Assembly: GCF_014522325.1 (NCBI RefSeq)
Contig: NZ_CP041983.1
Span: forward strand, 1,178,001 to 1,242,000
Direction: 5' to 3'
Length of the DNA stretch: 64,000 nt
Source of the DNA: Lactobacillus sp. PV012
GTDB taxonomy: Bacteria; Bacillota; Bacilli; Lactobacillales; Lactobacillaceae
Shown here: positions 16,687 through 25,876 of the stretch, piece after piece
Position numbering within the stretch: position 1 is the first letter of the stretch
Layout: the number at the start of each line of letters is the position of its first letter
Program-made: the position numbers and the translations under genes
The notes under the pieces: model-generated
What the model was told of the DNA's origin: nothing
Seen by the model: only the letters and a program-made list of their open reading frames with translations
Database searches by the model: none

Positions 16687-16780
16687 GGCTCTCACCTCCG
16701 TAACTGAAATAATGTTGAGGGGTGTGCAGCCAATCGAAGTTACTAAGTTATCAATTAGCTACATTGATAACCTAATTAAT

Positions 16781-16810
16781 ATTTTAGCAATATTCTTACT
16801 TAAAAACTAA
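16781..16810 (-). promoter_or_regulatory. Minus-strand promoter of the hydrophobic-ORF transcript, copy B
   Basis: The same extended -10 TGCTAAAAT and TTAGTT (18-base spacer) as copy A. The 5' stem is GTTATCAAT/ATTGATAAC (16747-16771): longer stem and shorter, unrelated loop compared with copy A. Confidence 0.5.
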
Positions 16811-16924
16811 CCCTTACAAAAACTTCTTTATTAAATAAAGAAATACACCCCTCTTTTTAAGTGATAGAAAATTTCACAATTATTTTGGAGAGGGGGTATA
16901 AAAATTAGTGAGAGTAAAATAAAG

Positions 16925-16948
16925 CCGAGGGCTTTGGGTAACCCTCGG
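16925..16948. other. GC-rich hairpin between the tandem units and prfC
   Basis: CCGAGGG and CCCTCGG form a 7-bp G/C-rich stem with a 10-base loop, exceptional in this AT-rich gap. On the minus strand it is followed by CTTTATTTTA, a poor terminator tail. On the plus strand a weak promoter TTCACA-18-TATAAA (16873-16902) precedes it. It may be a terminator or part of a further small RNA. Confidence 0.45.
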
Positions 16949-17047
16949 TAAATAGAAATGGGCAAGACGATGACCATTACATTCTTCTTACCCCAAACTT
17001 TACTTTATATAGCTACAATTATAAAGCATAAGAGAACTAACTGTTTT

Positions 17048-17086
17048 AAGTGTCTGAGAAAAATTGATTTTTCCCAGCACTTTTTT
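17048..17086 (-). terminator. Terminator of prfC
   Basis: Imperfect long stem AAGTG-CTGGGAAAAA/TTTTTCTCAG-ACACTT on the minus strand directly beyond the prfC stop codon. Confidence 0.6.
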
Positions 17087-17087
17087 C

Positions 17088-18656
17088 TTATAATCTTGAA
17101 GTTAATTCAACATCTGGATATTTATCTTGGAACCATCTCTCAGCAAATGCATTCTCAAATAAAAATAGAGGTTCTCCTTCACGGTCTTTAACAAGTAAGT
17201 TTCTTGAAGAAGACATTTTGGGATCAAGTTGTTCTGGATTAATCCAACGTGCAACTCTATTTCCTAATGAATGCAATTCTACTTCTGAATTATATTCATT
17301 TTTCATTCGATAAGAAAATACTTCAAATTGCAATTGCCCAACAGCACCCAAAATATAATCATCTGTTGACCACCCACGATAAAGTTGAATTGCTCCTTCT
17401 TGAACTAATTGTGTAATTCCCTTATGGAAAGATTTCTGTTTCATAACATTTTTTGCAGTTACGCGCATAAAAATTTCTGGTGTAAATTGTGGCAATTCAG
17501 GGTATTCAATTTTCTTTTTGCCAGCGTAAATACTGTCACCAATTTGGAAATTTCCAGTATCATATAAACCTACAATATCGCCAGCTACTGCATTTGAAAC
17601 TTGAACTCGTTCACTAGACATAAACTCTGTAGCATTGTTCAAGCGAACTGGTTTACCTGTTCTTGCTAAAGTGACATCCATCCCCTTATTAAATTCACCA
17701 CTACCAATTCTTACAAAAGCAATTCGATCACGGTGATTAGGATTCATATTGGCCTGAATCTTAAAAATAAATCCAGAAAATTCATTGTCATCTGCTTTCA
17801 ACTTTTCATCCCCATTAACAGTGTGTTCTTGAGGTGCAGGTGCAATATTTACAAAACTATCAAGAAAAGTTTCCACTCCAAAATTAGTTAAAGCTGAGCC
17901 AAAAAATACTGGGGTTTGTTCTCCCTTTAAAATCTTTTCTTTATCAAATTGATTACCTGCTTCAGTTAAAAGATCAATTTCATCCAAAGTGCTTTCAAAT
18001 AAGCTATCTTTAGCTAGTTCTTCATTTTCAGATAACTTTCCTTCGTCATTTAAAGGCAAAAAGCGATCAGCTTCATCTTTACGATATAGTTCTACCCGAT
18101 GATTAGCAATATCATACAATCCTTTTAATTGTTTTCCCATACCGATAGGCCAATTCATTGCGACCCCTTCGATACCTAGTAAATCTTCTAATTCCGCAAT
18201 TAAATCCAAGGGATCTCGTCCATCTCGGTCCAACTTATTCATAAAAGTAAAAATTGGAATTCCACGTTGCTTAACAACTTTAAATAACTTTTTGGTTTGA
18301 GGTTCGATACCTTTAGCAGAATCAATTACCATTACTGCAGCATCAACTGCCATTAAAGTTCGATAAGTATCTTCAGAGAAATCTTGGTGCCCAGGAGTAT
18401 CTAAAATATTGATTCTTTTTCCTTGATATTCAAACTGCATAACAGAACTAGTAACAGAAATTCCACGCTTTTTTTCAATATCCATCCAGTCACTAGTAGC
18501 AAAGTGTCCACTTTTTCTTGCTTTAACAGTCCCTGCACTTCTAATTACTCCACCAAACAAAAGCATTTGTTCAGTAATTGTAGTTTTACCAGCATCAGGG
18601 TGAGAAATAATTGCAAAAGTTCGCCGTTTATTTACTTCATCAGTTAATTTTGTCAT
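17088..18656 (-). CDS. prfC: Peptide chain release factor 3
   Basis: Translational GTPase that recycles RF1/RF2 from the ribosome after termination. G1 motif SHPDAGKTT (residues 18-26), G3 DTPGHQDF and G4 NKLD are intact. The RF3-type C-terminal domains contain [20 protein letters not shown]. Length 522 is standard. The ATG directly follows the stop of the CorC-like gene, so the two are co-transcribed, with the terminator downstream of prfC. Confidence 0.95.
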   Translation of the reverse strand: MTKLTDEVNKRRTFAIISHPDAGKTTITEQMLLFGGVIRSAGTVKARKSGHFATSDWMDIEKKRGISVTSSVMQFEYQGKRINILDTPGHQDFSEDTYRTLMAVDAAVMVIDSAKGIEPQTKKLFKVVKQRGIPIFTFMNKLDRDGRDPLDLIAELEDLLGIEGVAMNWPIGMGKQLKGLYDIANHRVELYRKDEADRFLPLNDEGKLSENEELAKDSLFESTLDEIDLLTEAGNQFDKEKILKGEQTPVFFGSALTNFGVETFLDSFVNIAPAPQEHTVNGDEKLKADDNEFSGFIFKIQANMNPNHRDRIAFVRIGSGEFNKGMDVTLARTGKPVRLNNATEFMSSERVQVSNAVAGDIVGLYDTGNFQIGDSIYAGKKKIEYPELPQFTPEIFMRVTAKNVMKQKSFHKGITQLVQEGAIQLYRGWSTDDYILGAVGQLQFEVFSYRMKNEYNSEVELHSLGNRVARWINPEQLDPKMSSSRNLLVKDREGEPLFLFENAFAERWFQDKYPDVELTSRL

Positions 18657-19532
18657 TTATTCTTTTTCTTCCTTTTTTTCTAAATTTTCTTGATCATCAG
18701 GTAAGGTTAATAAAAGGGTTAAAATTCTTGACCCTTTCATTCTGCGGGTAGTCAAGGTCATCCCATTATCTAGCTTAACACTCAATTGTTCTCCCTTTGC
18801 AGGAATTAATCCCAACTTGGTAATTACATAGCCTGCAACTGTATCCACATCTTCCATCTCTAAATGCGTTCCAAATTCATCGTTAAAATCATTTAATGGC
18901 ATTTTACCACGAATCACATATTGTCTGTCATTTATTTTTCTAAATAAAATTTCGGTCCGATCTACTTCATCATCAATATCACCAACAATTTCTTCAATAA
19001 TATCTTCAATTGTTGCTAAACCCACAACTCCTCCGTACTCATCAGTTAAAATCGCTAACTGACGCTGAGTTTGTTGCATTTCTAAAAGTAATTCTCCCAA
19101 ATCAATTGTTTCAGGTGCAAAAAGTGGTTTAAACATTACATCTTTATAATTTAAATTATCAAATCCTACTTCACGCGCTTTGCGTAAAACAGTTCGAATA
19201 TGAATGACACCTACTATTTTATCTTTATCCCCATCATAAACTGGGATTCTTGAATAAGGATTTTTTAAGATCTCATCTAGATTTTCTTGAAAAGGCACCT
19301 TTAAATCTACCATAAAGGCATCAATTCGCGGCACCATAATTTCACGCGCAATTCTATTTTCAAAATTAATAATTCCATCTACCATTGCGAATTCTCTTTC
19401 ACTCAAAAGTTTTTCATGGTAGAGTTTATTAATTTCTTTTTCTAATCTTTCTGCGCCACTAATTGGCGCTTCATTATGAAATTTCGCCTTTAATTTTGTT
19501 AAAAAATTTCCAGACTTGGGGTCACTACTCAT
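18657..19532 (-). CDS. CorC/HlyC-type CBS-domain protein without membrane domain
   Basis: Soluble protein of about 291 residues with a CBS-domain pair (about 65-185, ENRIAREIMVPRIDAFMVD... ILTDEYGGVVGLATIEDIIEEIVGDI) and a C-terminal CorC_HlyC transporter-associated domain. It lacks the N-terminal DUF21 membrane domain, like E. coli CorC, and so is probably a cytosolic regulator or partner of a divalent-cation transporter. A GTG four codons upstream is possible; the ATG at 19532 has GTGAG seven bases before it. Upstream of and adjacent to prfC. A DUF21-containing relative is encoded at 39.8-41.1 kb. Confidence 0.83.
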   Translation of the reverse strand: MSSDPKSGNFLTKLKAKFHNEAPISGAERLEKEINKLYHEKLLSEREFAMVDGIINFENRIAREIMVPRIDAFMVDLKVPFQENLDEILKNPYSRIPVYDGDKDKIVGVIHIRTVLRKAREVGFDNLNYKDVMFKPLFAPETIDLGELLLEMQQTQRQLAILTDEYGGVVGLATIEDIIEEIVGDIDDEVDRTEILFRKINDRQYVIRGKMPLNDFNDEFGTHLEMEDVDTVAGYVITKLGLIPAKGEQLSVKLDNGMTLTTRRMKGSRILTLLLTLPDDQENLEKKEEKE

Positions 19533-19624
19533 TGAGTATCTCACTTTCGTTAAATAATTACTTTTCTTTTAATTAGGTCATTAACCATTTATGTTAAAAT
19601 TAAGGTTAAGAAATGAGGTTAAAT

Positions 19625-20086
19625 ATGAAAAAAGAACGAATCTACTTAGTCTTTATTTTTCTTTTATTGATTCCTTACCTCTGTAGCTTGGGAATTATTG
19701 GAATTTGTTACAATGCGCTAGTAATGCACTCAGCCAGCCCATGGCGTACACTTGTGGGGGCCCTTGTAGGAGCTTTAATTATGTTTGCAGTTAAGGCAAC
19801 TGTTCAGCGTCCATTACATCTTTTATCAAGTGATAGTCCTAATAAATTTTTTAGACAAGTTTTACTCTTCTTTAGTATTCGCAGACGTCGTCTTTTACTA
19901 ATCAGTAATTTCTTACTTGACTTTATCTTATGCACCATCAGCACAATCTTAGTACGGCAATTTTTACCTTTAAAATTTATTATCGGAACTGCAACTGGTT
20001 GGGCTTTATTAATAATGCTTATCTCAACTTGTATTGGAGCTTACCTAGAATACGATAATCTTTCAATCGATCCCCAACAGCGTTAA
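19625..20086 (+). CDS. Hypothetical multi-pass membrane protein
   Basis: 153 residues with about four hydrophobic segments: near 5-30 (YLVFIFLLLIPYLCSLGIIGI), 45-60, 95-115 and 120-140. A basic RRRRL cluster sits between the second and third. No recognised family. A frame opens at 19613, but the ATG at 19625 has GAGG six bases upstream. Divergent from the CorC-like gene; its terminator overlaps the end of the next gene. Confidence 0.65.
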   Translation: MKKERIYLVFIFLLLIPYLCSLGIIGICYNALVMHSASPWRTLVGALVGALIMFAVKATVQRPLHLLSSDSPNKFFRQVLLFFSIRRRRLLLISNFLLDFILCTISTILVRQFLPLKFIIGTATGWALLIMLISTCIGAYLEYDNLSIDPQQR

Positions 20087-20092
20087 CTTCTT

Positions 20093-20131
20093 AAACTAAC
20101 TCTCTTTTAAGTATAAAGATTGAGTTAGTTT
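20093..20131 (+). terminator. Terminator after the membrane protein gene
   Basis: AAACTAACTC and GAGTTAGTTT form a 10-bp stem followed by T on the plus strand; it lies within the 3' end of the convergent gene. Confidence 0.7.
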
Positions 20132-20575
20132 TTTTGTCTCTAAATTTAATTCTGACAAAATATATGGGGTAGGACTATCTCCAATATTTTCATAGTGTTT
20201 AATATCAGCTTCTGTAACCTTCTCTAAAAATTTGGGAATAGTTACATTCAAAGGTTGACTAAAGTAGCTTAAGTTTACTCCCTCAGTTAATTCCTGAGCA
20301 ACTTCTGCCTTAGGTAAGTCATAATGATTAAAGCCAGCAGGAAGAGCTACTTTTTCATCAAAAGCTGCTCCATAAAAAAGCATAAAACTTTCAGGATTAA
20401 AGACAATTAAGCTAGTACGTTGATTTTGAACATTATTGGTACTTAAGAAATTTTGAAATTCTGGATCTGTCTCAGCTTGTTGAATTAGTTGAGCAAAACT
20501 ACGATTTTCATCAAGTTGACTTGCCATAAAAATTTTCCCAACTACTACTTTAGAGTTTACATTCTTAATTTCCAT
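20096..20575 (-). CDS. Hypothetical cytosolic protein
   Basis: 159-residue soluble protein, no recognised domain. It has an N-terminal beta-rich part (VNSKVVVGKIFMASQ), a pattern SLIVFNPESFMLFYG, and an acidic C-terminal half. Its ATG overlaps the stop of the Ntdp gene (TAATG), so both are translated from one message and probably conserved together. It could be a partner or unrelated passenger of the phosphatase. Confidence 0.65.
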   Translation of the reverse strand: MEIKNVNSKVVVGKIFMASQLDENRSFAQLIQQAETDPEFQNFLSTNNVQNQRTSLIVFNPESFMLFYGAAFDEKVALPAGFNHYDLPKAEVAQELTEGVNLSYFSQPLNVTIPKFLEKVTEADIKHYENIGDSPTPYILSELNLETKKLTQSLYLKES

Positions 20576-21144
20576 TATTGTTTTCCTCTTCTATAATTAT
20601 TTTTTATTGGACGCATCTGTTGATATCTTTCATACCATATTTTCGGAAATGCTGGTGCAAAAGGTCCCTTTTTCTTATCAATCCACTCTAATAATTCTAA
20701 ACTAGAATCACGCAAAATCGAATCAATTTTTTCACCATAGTTCCATCTTTTTTTATTTAATGCGTATTCTTCAACATCAAGTAATCTTTTTTCGCCATCA
20801 GGAAAAACTTTCACATCTAAATCGTAGTCAATATACTTTAGTGCTTCACGATCAATTATAAATGGAGTAGCTAGGTTGCAATAATAAGCTATTCCTTCTG
20901 GGCGAAACATTACTATTATATTAAACCAATATTTTTTGTGAAAATAAACTAGGGCTGGTTCTCGACTAACCCATTTTCTTCCATCCCCTTCAGTAATTAA
21001 CGTCCTATCATTTGCTCCTATTAAAATATTTTGTTCTGTTTTTACTACCATTGTACTTTGCCAAGTACGATGGAGATTGCCATTATGTTTATAACTCTGA
21101 ATGGCAATATAATCTCCCTCTTTAGGAAGTGCCAATCTAATCAC
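20575..21144 (-). CDS. DUF402 family nucleoside tri-/diphosphate phosphatase (Ntdp-like)
   Basis: Homologue of S. aureus Ntdp/Bacillus YgaC, which hydrolyses nucleoside tri- and diphosphates. Family blocks are [35 protein letters not shown] and [15 protein letters not shown] with conserved acidic residues, then [17 protein letters not shown] near the end. A TTG at 21150 is possible; GTG at 21144 is chosen because it aligns with the family start (MVRxxIPKEG) and gives 189 residues. Downstream of recX by about 30 bases, upstream of an overlapping hypothetical gene. Confidence 0.82.
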   Translation of the reverse strand: MIRLALPKEGDYIAIQSYKHNGNLHRTWQSTMVVKTEQNILIGANDRTLITEGDGRKWVSREPALVYFHKKYWFNIIVMFRPEGIAYYCNLATPFIIDREALKYIDYDLDVKVFPDGEKRLLDVEEYALNKKRWNYGEKIDSILRDSSLELLEWIDKKKGPFAPAFPKIWYERYQQMRPIKNNYRRGKQ

Positions 21145-21174
21145 CTTCAATTTTCTCTCATTATTATTATAAAA

Positions 21175-21993
21175 CTAATAGTCTGAATTGAGGTCTTGAA
21201 GGTCCATAATTTCTCCATTTAAAAAATCATCAATTTCACTTCCTGAAAAACCATGCTGGTATAATGCTCGTCGTACTTTCTGCTTTCTTGTATACTCATC
21301 ATTATTTCGATAACGACGCCATGCTTTACTGGCTTGTTTTTTTAACGCTTCTATTCGTTCACTAGCATCTTCTTGTAAATCTAAGGCTTCAATTACTAAA
21401 TCACTTAGTTCACTTGTAAAACCATGACTAATTAGTTTAGTTTTTGCCTTCCTTTGAATTTCTTTTAAAGTTAGCCTTCCGGTTTGGTTACGCAAGGAAT
21501 TTGTTAACCGTATTCCTGCTTCTATCCAGTCCTCAGGTACAATTTTTTCAATAAGGGGTTCACTAATATTCTTTGCTACTCCCTTTTGTGTCAGCTTAAA
21601 AATAAGCGTTTTAGGTCCATCTTTGCCAACCCGCAAATCATTTTTTATAAAAAGCTCTGCATATTTTTCATCATCTAAATAACCCAAATTAGTTAATTGA
21701 GTAATTATATTTTCTACTGCCTCTTCACTTACCTCTTTTTTATGTAAATATTGCTTTATTTCACTCACAGTTCTTGGTTGATAGCTCAAGTAATTAATTG
21801 CTACTTGTAAGGCCTTATCATTTAGTTCAAATTGTTTAATTACTTTAATTTGTTCATCAGTAAGCTCTACTCCAACGAGTAATCTGTATTCACTTAACGT
21901 TCTTTCACTTACTCCAAAGGCAAAAGAATTATTTAAAAAAATATTGTAATAACCTTTACGCTTTTGTCTACTTACTTTAGTAATAATTTGCAT
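21175..21993 (-). CDS. recX: Regulatory protein RecX
   Basis: Modulates RecA by binding inside its filament. It is built of repeated three-helix units, visible here as YLSYQPRTVSEIKQYLHKKEVSEE (about 87-110), LGYLDDEKYAELFIKND (about 122-138), and the C-terminal RRALYQHGFSGSEIDDFL. 272 residues, typical of the longer Firmicute RecX. GGAG lies before the ATG. Divergent from the RlmD-like gene, with both promoters in the 70-90 base gap. Confidence 0.88.
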   Translation of the reverse strand: MQIITKVSRQKRKGYYNIFLNNSFAFGVSERTLSEYRLLVGVELTDEQIKVIKQFELNDKALQVAINYLSYQPRTVSEIKQYLHKKEVSEEAVENIITQLTNLGYLDDEKYAELFIKNDLRVGKDGPKTLIFKLTQKGVAKNISEPLIEKIVPEDWIEAGIRLTNSLRNQTGRLTLKEIQRKAKTKLISHGFTSELSDLVIEALDLQEDASERIEALKKQASKAWRRYRNNDEYTRKQKVRRALYQHGFSGSEIDDFLNGEIMDLQDLNSDY

Positions 21994-22086
21994 TTTTTCT
22001 CCCTTCTTTTGCTTGTGTTCTTGCTCTAATCCCCTTATTATAATTGTGACATACTTTTTAAGATGAATCGAAATGAGGTCTTAATT

Positions 22087-23460
22087 TTGACAAAATTTAC
22101 AAAAAATAAAACCAAAGACGTTATTGTAACAATTAAACGCCTTGGAATTAATGGTGAAGGAATTGGCTATTATAAAAAGAAAATCATCTTTATTCCAGGT
22201 GCCTTGCCAGATGAAGTAGTTGTAGCAAAAATCACCAAATCTTATCCTCACTATCTTGAAGGAGAATTAGTCCGTATTAAAGAAAAATCTCCTGATCGTG
22301 TAACTTTCCCTAAAGGAGTAGATCCACGCACAGGAGGCTTAGAATTAGCAAATTTAGCTTATCCTAAGCAGCTTGAGTTTAAACAACATTTAATACTTGA
22401 TGCATTAAGAAAATACCATCCACGTAATTACCAAAAAATTAAAGTTAAAAAGACTCTCCCTGCTCCACAACAATGGCACTATCGTAATAAAGCACAATAT
22501 CAAATTGAACTTAATCGAGGAAAGTCTAAGCTTGGATTATACGCCCCAAATTCACATAATTTGATTGATCTTCCCGAAATGCCTACTCAATCTAAGGCAA
22601 CTCAAAAAACTGAACGTGAAATCAAAAAATTAATTTCTAAATTTCAAGTTCCAATTGCTAATTTCCGTCGCAAAGCTGAGGGAATTAAGACCGTAGTTGT
22701 TAGAGAATCATTTTCTACTAAAGAAATTCAAGTAACTTTAATTACCGTTGGTAAAAAAATTAAAAACTTAATTCCATTAGCAAAAGAAATTATGAAACTT
22801 CCAAATGTAGTAAGTGTATTTCAAAATGAAACGCAATGGAATAATCCTCAAGTTTGGGGTAATAAAACCACTAAACTATTTGGTAAAGATACAATTACTG
22901 AAGAAATTTTAGGTAAAAAATTTAAGCTCTCACCTCGGGCCTTTTTCCAGTTAAATCCAGAACAAACTACCAACTTATACAGTGAAGCTTTAAAATACCT
23001 TGACTTAACTCCTGATCAAACTTTAATTGACGCCTACAGTGGAGTTGGAACATTAGGAATTTTAGCCAGTGATCGGGCTCATCAAGTTATCGGAATTGAA
23101 AGCATCCCTGAAGCAGTAACTGATGCCCAAACTAATACCTCGCTTAATCACGTTAAAAATGCTGAATATATTCAAGGCAATGTTGAAAAACTTTTACCAC
23201 AACTTCGCAAAGAAGGAATTAATATTGATGCTGTAATTGTTGATCCTCCTCGAACAGGTCTTAATAAAAAACTTATAAAAACTCTACTAGACGTTAAACC
23301 AGAAACCTTTGTTTACATTTCATGTAATCCATCAACTCTAGCTAAAGATTTAGTTCTTTTGAGTGAAGCATATGATGTGCGTGTAATTAAACCAATTGAC
23401 ATGATGCCTCAAACCCCACGTTGGGAAGGCGTTGCCAAATTAGTTTTACGCAAAAAATAA
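22087..23460 (+). CDS. rlmD: 23S rRNA (uracil-C5)-methyltransferase (RlmD/RlmCD type)
   Basis: SAM-dependent methyltransferase of the TrmA/RlmD group that makes m5U in 23S rRNA; in Gram-positives one enzyme may modify both U747 and U1939. An N-terminal TRAM domain (IKRLGINGEGIGYYKKKIIFIPGALP) is followed by the catalytic domain with DAYSGVGTLGI, DPPRTGL and the cysteine motif YISCNPSTLAKDL. No Fe-S cysteine cluster is apparent. An upstream ATG (22063) lacks a ribosome site, whereas TTG at 22087 has GAGG eight bases before it, giving 457 residues. Confidence 0.88.
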   Translation: MTKFTKNKTKDVIVTIKRLGINGEGIGYYKKKIIFIPGALPDEVVVAKITKSYPHYLEGELVRIKEKSPDRVTFPKGVDPRTGGLELANLAYPKQLEFKQHLILDALRKYHPRNYQKIKVKKTLPAPQQWHYRNKAQYQIELNRGKSKLGLYAPNSHNLIDLPEMPTQSKATQKTEREIKKLISKFQVPIANFRRKAEGIKTVVVRESFSTKEIQVTLITVGKKIKNLIPLAKEIMKLPNVVSVFQNETQWNNPQVWGNKTTKLFGKDTITEEILGKKFKLSPRAFFQLNPEQTTNLYSEALKYLDLTPDQTLIDAYSGVGTLGILASDRAHQVIGIESIPEAVTDAQTNTSLNHVKNAEYIQGNVEKLLPQLRKEGINIDAVIVDPPRTGLNKKLIKTLLDVKPETFVYISCNPSTLAKDLVLLSEAYDVRVIKPIDMMPQTPRWEGVAKLVLRKK

Positions 23461-23469
23461 TCTCTAACT

Positions 23470-23497
23470 AAAAAGCCATCCTCTTGGGTGGTTTTTT
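23470..23497. terminator. Terminator between rlmD and mvaS
   Basis: AAAAAGCCATCC and GGGTGGTTTTTT form a 12-bp stem with two G-T pairs and a 4-base loop at the convergent junction. Confidence 0.8.
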
Positions 23498-24659
23498 AGT
23501 TTACAGAATATTGTCGAATATCATTTTTAATTCCAGCAAAATACCATTTACCTTCTACTTCATCGCTCTTTAATGTAACGCTATCTTCAGGATCAAGCAA
23601 ACTATTATTAAAAACCTCTTCATATTCAGCAACTGATAATTTCTTACGTTGGTCAATTAAAACTTGGTCTGCTTCTTTATTGAGTTTATTTTGATAACCT
23701 TCAACTAAAGTACCAGAGAAAAATTCCGCCATGGCTCCTGAACCATAGGAGAATAATCCAATTCTAGCACCAGGGTTCAAGTTAGCATTTTCAAGTAAAC
23801 TTAAAAGACTTAAATAAAGTGATCCAGTATAAATATTTCCAACTTTTGCACTCCACTTTTTACTTGCTTCAAAGTTATCTTGAAGACGCTGGGTAGTTTC
23901 TTCATCTTCACCTTCAACAGCTAAACGATTTGCCTTCAGCCCCATTTTTGTAAAAGGTAAGTGATAAATTAAGGCATCAAAATTTTTAGTAGCCAATTTT
24001 TGTTCTTTTTTATACTGATTAAAAGTTTTGGTAAAGAAATCTAAGTATACTTGTGTTGAATACTTTCCGTCTACTTTTGCAAGTTTAGAATTATTAGGAC
24101 GCCAGAAATCGTTAATATCTTCACTATAGGCACTATGACCCTCATTTAATTCCATAATTTGCGGGTCTTTCTTTACTAAGATACTAATACTTCCAGCTCC
24201 CTGGGTAACTTCTCCACCACTATTTACTCCATAACGCGCAATGTCACTTCCAATTACAATCGCAGTTTTATCTGGATGACTATAAACATAATCACGTGCC
24301 ATCATTAAACCTGCTGTCAATCCAAAACAAGCTTCTTTAACTTCAAAAGTTCGCACTTGTGGTGATAAATTAAGGGCAGTTTTAACGAATAAAGAGGCAG
24401 ATTTAGATTGATCTACACTACTTTCAGTTCCAAAAATTAACAACCCTACTTTATCTTTATCAATTTGATCAAGATATCTTAGTGTCGAATTAATCCCCAT
24501 TGAGACAGCATCTTGAGTTTGGTCAGCAATTGTCATTGTTTCTTGTCCAATTCCAATTAAAAACTTATTTGGATCTTGCTTTCTCGCATGAGCTAGATCA
24601 ACCATATCTACATATTTGTTAGGAGTGTAAAATCCTATTTGATCAATACCTATTTTCAT
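23496..24659 (-). CDS. mvaS: Hydroxymethylglutaryl-CoA synthase
   Basis: Condenses acetyl-CoA with acetoacetyl-CoA to HMG-CoA, second step of the mevalonate route to isoprenoids. The catalytic cysteine lies in FEVKEACFGLTAGLMMA at about residue 111, the usual position. Length 387. Its ATG overlaps the mvaA stop by four bases (ATGA). Last gene of the thiolase-mvaA-mvaS operon, ending at a shared terminator. Confidence 0.94.
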   Translation of the reverse strand: MKIGIDQIGFYTPNKYVDMVDLAHARKQDPNKFLIGIGQETMTIADQTQDAVSMGINSTLRYLDQIDKDKVGLLIFGTESSVDQSKSASLFVKTALNLSPQVRTFEVKEACFGLTAGLMMARDYVYSHPDKTAIVIGSDIARYGVNSGGEVTQGAGSISILVKKDPQIMELNEGHSAYSEDINDFWRPNNSKLAKVDGKYSTQVYLDFFTKTFNQYKKEQKLATKNFDALIYHLPFTKMGLKANRLAVEGEDEETTQRLQDNFEASKKWSAKVGNIYTGSLYLSLLSLLENANLNPGARIGLFSYGSGAMAEFFSGTLVEGYQNKLNKEADQVLIDQRKKLSVAEYEEVFNNSLLDPEDSVTLKSDEVEGKWYFAGIKNDIRQYSVN

Positions 24660-25876
24660 TTGTCTTCCTCTTGCTTTCTAACCTTTTCCAATATCTCCTG
24701 CGCTTGAGCTTGAGAATAGTGTTTTAATTTTATGATTTCTTTTAAAACTTTACTCTTCTCTACGGAACTTGCATCTAAATTTGCAACTAAATTTCGAGCT
24801 TGCAACTTCATATGGCCTGCTTGAATACCCTTAGTAGAAATTGCATGTAAAGCCGCAAAATTATTGGCTAACCCTACAGTTACAATTAAGCTTGCTAAAA
24901 GTTCGCTACTTACTTGTTCTCCTAAAATTGAATAGGCCTGCTGTATATCTGAACGACTATTAATCGAGCCACCTACCACACCAAGAGCAAGAGGCAAAGT
25001 TAAACTCCCAATTAATTTATCATCTACTACTTCCCACTTACTCAGACTACGATATTTACCAGATTTACTAGCAAACACTCCACAAGCTGCTTCAACACTG
25101 CGATAATCATTTCCAGTAGCAATTAAGATGCTATCAACGCCATTCATAATTCCCTTATTATTTGTGACCGCCCGATAAGGATCCTGGTAACCAATTTTAC
25201 TCAATAAAGCAATTTTCTTAGCTACCTGCATCCCTCCAACACTGGCAACAGTTAACTCAACTTTCACAGTCGCAAATTGACTAGGATAATTCGACAAGAT
25301 AGCAAACATTTTTTCTCGAACATGAGGCAATCTAACTAATTTATTACTCAAAAATTCCAAAATCGAATTTGTTTTATTTGCCCCCATGGCTTGGGCTGGA
25401 TCTACTAAAACTTTTAGATATACTAAGTCACCTTTAATTTCTCCAGTTATCTCTTTAACGCCTCCACCATGGTTAACTAAACTAGCAAATTCCTTGTTAG
25501 CCAAAGAGACATAATAAGGGAAATCTTTTGCTAATTTTTCTAAAGAAAAAGCTTGATCAACTTTTAAAACAATTTGCCCATAAATTCCTTCACGCTTACT
25601 TACTACATGGCTGCCCCCATTTTTAGCAAACACCTTAGCTCCATGATTGGCTGCTGCTACAACTGAAGGTTCTTCAACTGCCATTGGTACAAGATAAGAC
25701 TTATTATTTACCACAACATCTTGCACAACTCCCAATGGCAAATCTATTTCGCCAATAACATTTTCACTTAATTGATTTAAGCGAGCTAATTTTTCCGGCT
25801 CTATTTTAACTAATTTAATTCCTTTTTCCTTTAAGAGTTCACGTCTTTGGTAAGGATCTAATTTATAAAAGTGCAT
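24656..25876 (-). CDS. mvaA: Hydroxymethylglutaryl-CoA reductase (class II type)
   Basis: Reduces HMG-CoA to mevalonate. It resembles bacterial class II enzymes, with LPLGVVQDVVVNNKSYLVPMAVEEPSVVAAANHGAK near the N terminus (substrate-binding E-P-S-V), AQAMGANKTNSILE and GIMNGVDSILIATGND. About 406 residues. The frame opens 12 bases earlier; the ATG at 25876 is preferred because it overlaps the thiolase stop (TAATG), giving translational coupling. Middle gene of the mevalonate operon. Confidence 0.93.
   Translation of the reverse strand: MHFYKLDPYQRRELLKEKGIKLVKIEPEKLARLNQLSENVIGEIDLPLGVVQDVVVNNKSYLVPMAVEEPSVVAAANHGAKVFAKNGGSHVVSKREGIYGQIVLKVDQAFSLEKLAKDFPYYVSLANKEFASLVNHGGGVKEITGEIKGDLVYLKVLVDPAQAMGANKTNSILEFLSNKLVRLPHVREKMFAILSNYPSQFATVKVELTVASVGGMQVAKKIALLSKIGYQDPYRAVTNNKGIMNGVDSILIATGNDYRSVEAACGVFASKSGKYRSLSKWEVVDDKLIGSLTLPLALGVVGGSINSRSDIQQAYSILGEQVSSELLASLIVTVGLANNFAALHAISTKGIQAGHMKLQARNLVANLDASSVEKSKVLKEIIKLKHYSQAQAQEILEKVRKQEEDK

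Larger units (their letters stand above)
16439..16843. repeat. Tandem unit, copy B (405 bp)
   Basis: Second copy of the direct duplication, in the same orientation. Differences from copy A cluster in loops of predicted hairpins and in the spacing of the plus-strand promoter (16 rather than 17 bases), while stems, promoters and terminators are kept. The right-end inverted repeat is TTCTTTATT/AATAAAGAA. Confidence 0.9.

Noticed and set aside
15974..16843. Tandem unit as an insertion sequence, MITE or CRISPR array
   Set aside because: Only two copies, no transposase, no terminal inverted repeats or target duplication, and no short repeat-spacer pattern.
16958..17191. Plus-strand 77-codon frame starting MGKTMTITFF
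   Set aside because: It has no ribosome-binding site, runs through the prfC terminator and overlaps the end of prfC antisense; most likely chance.
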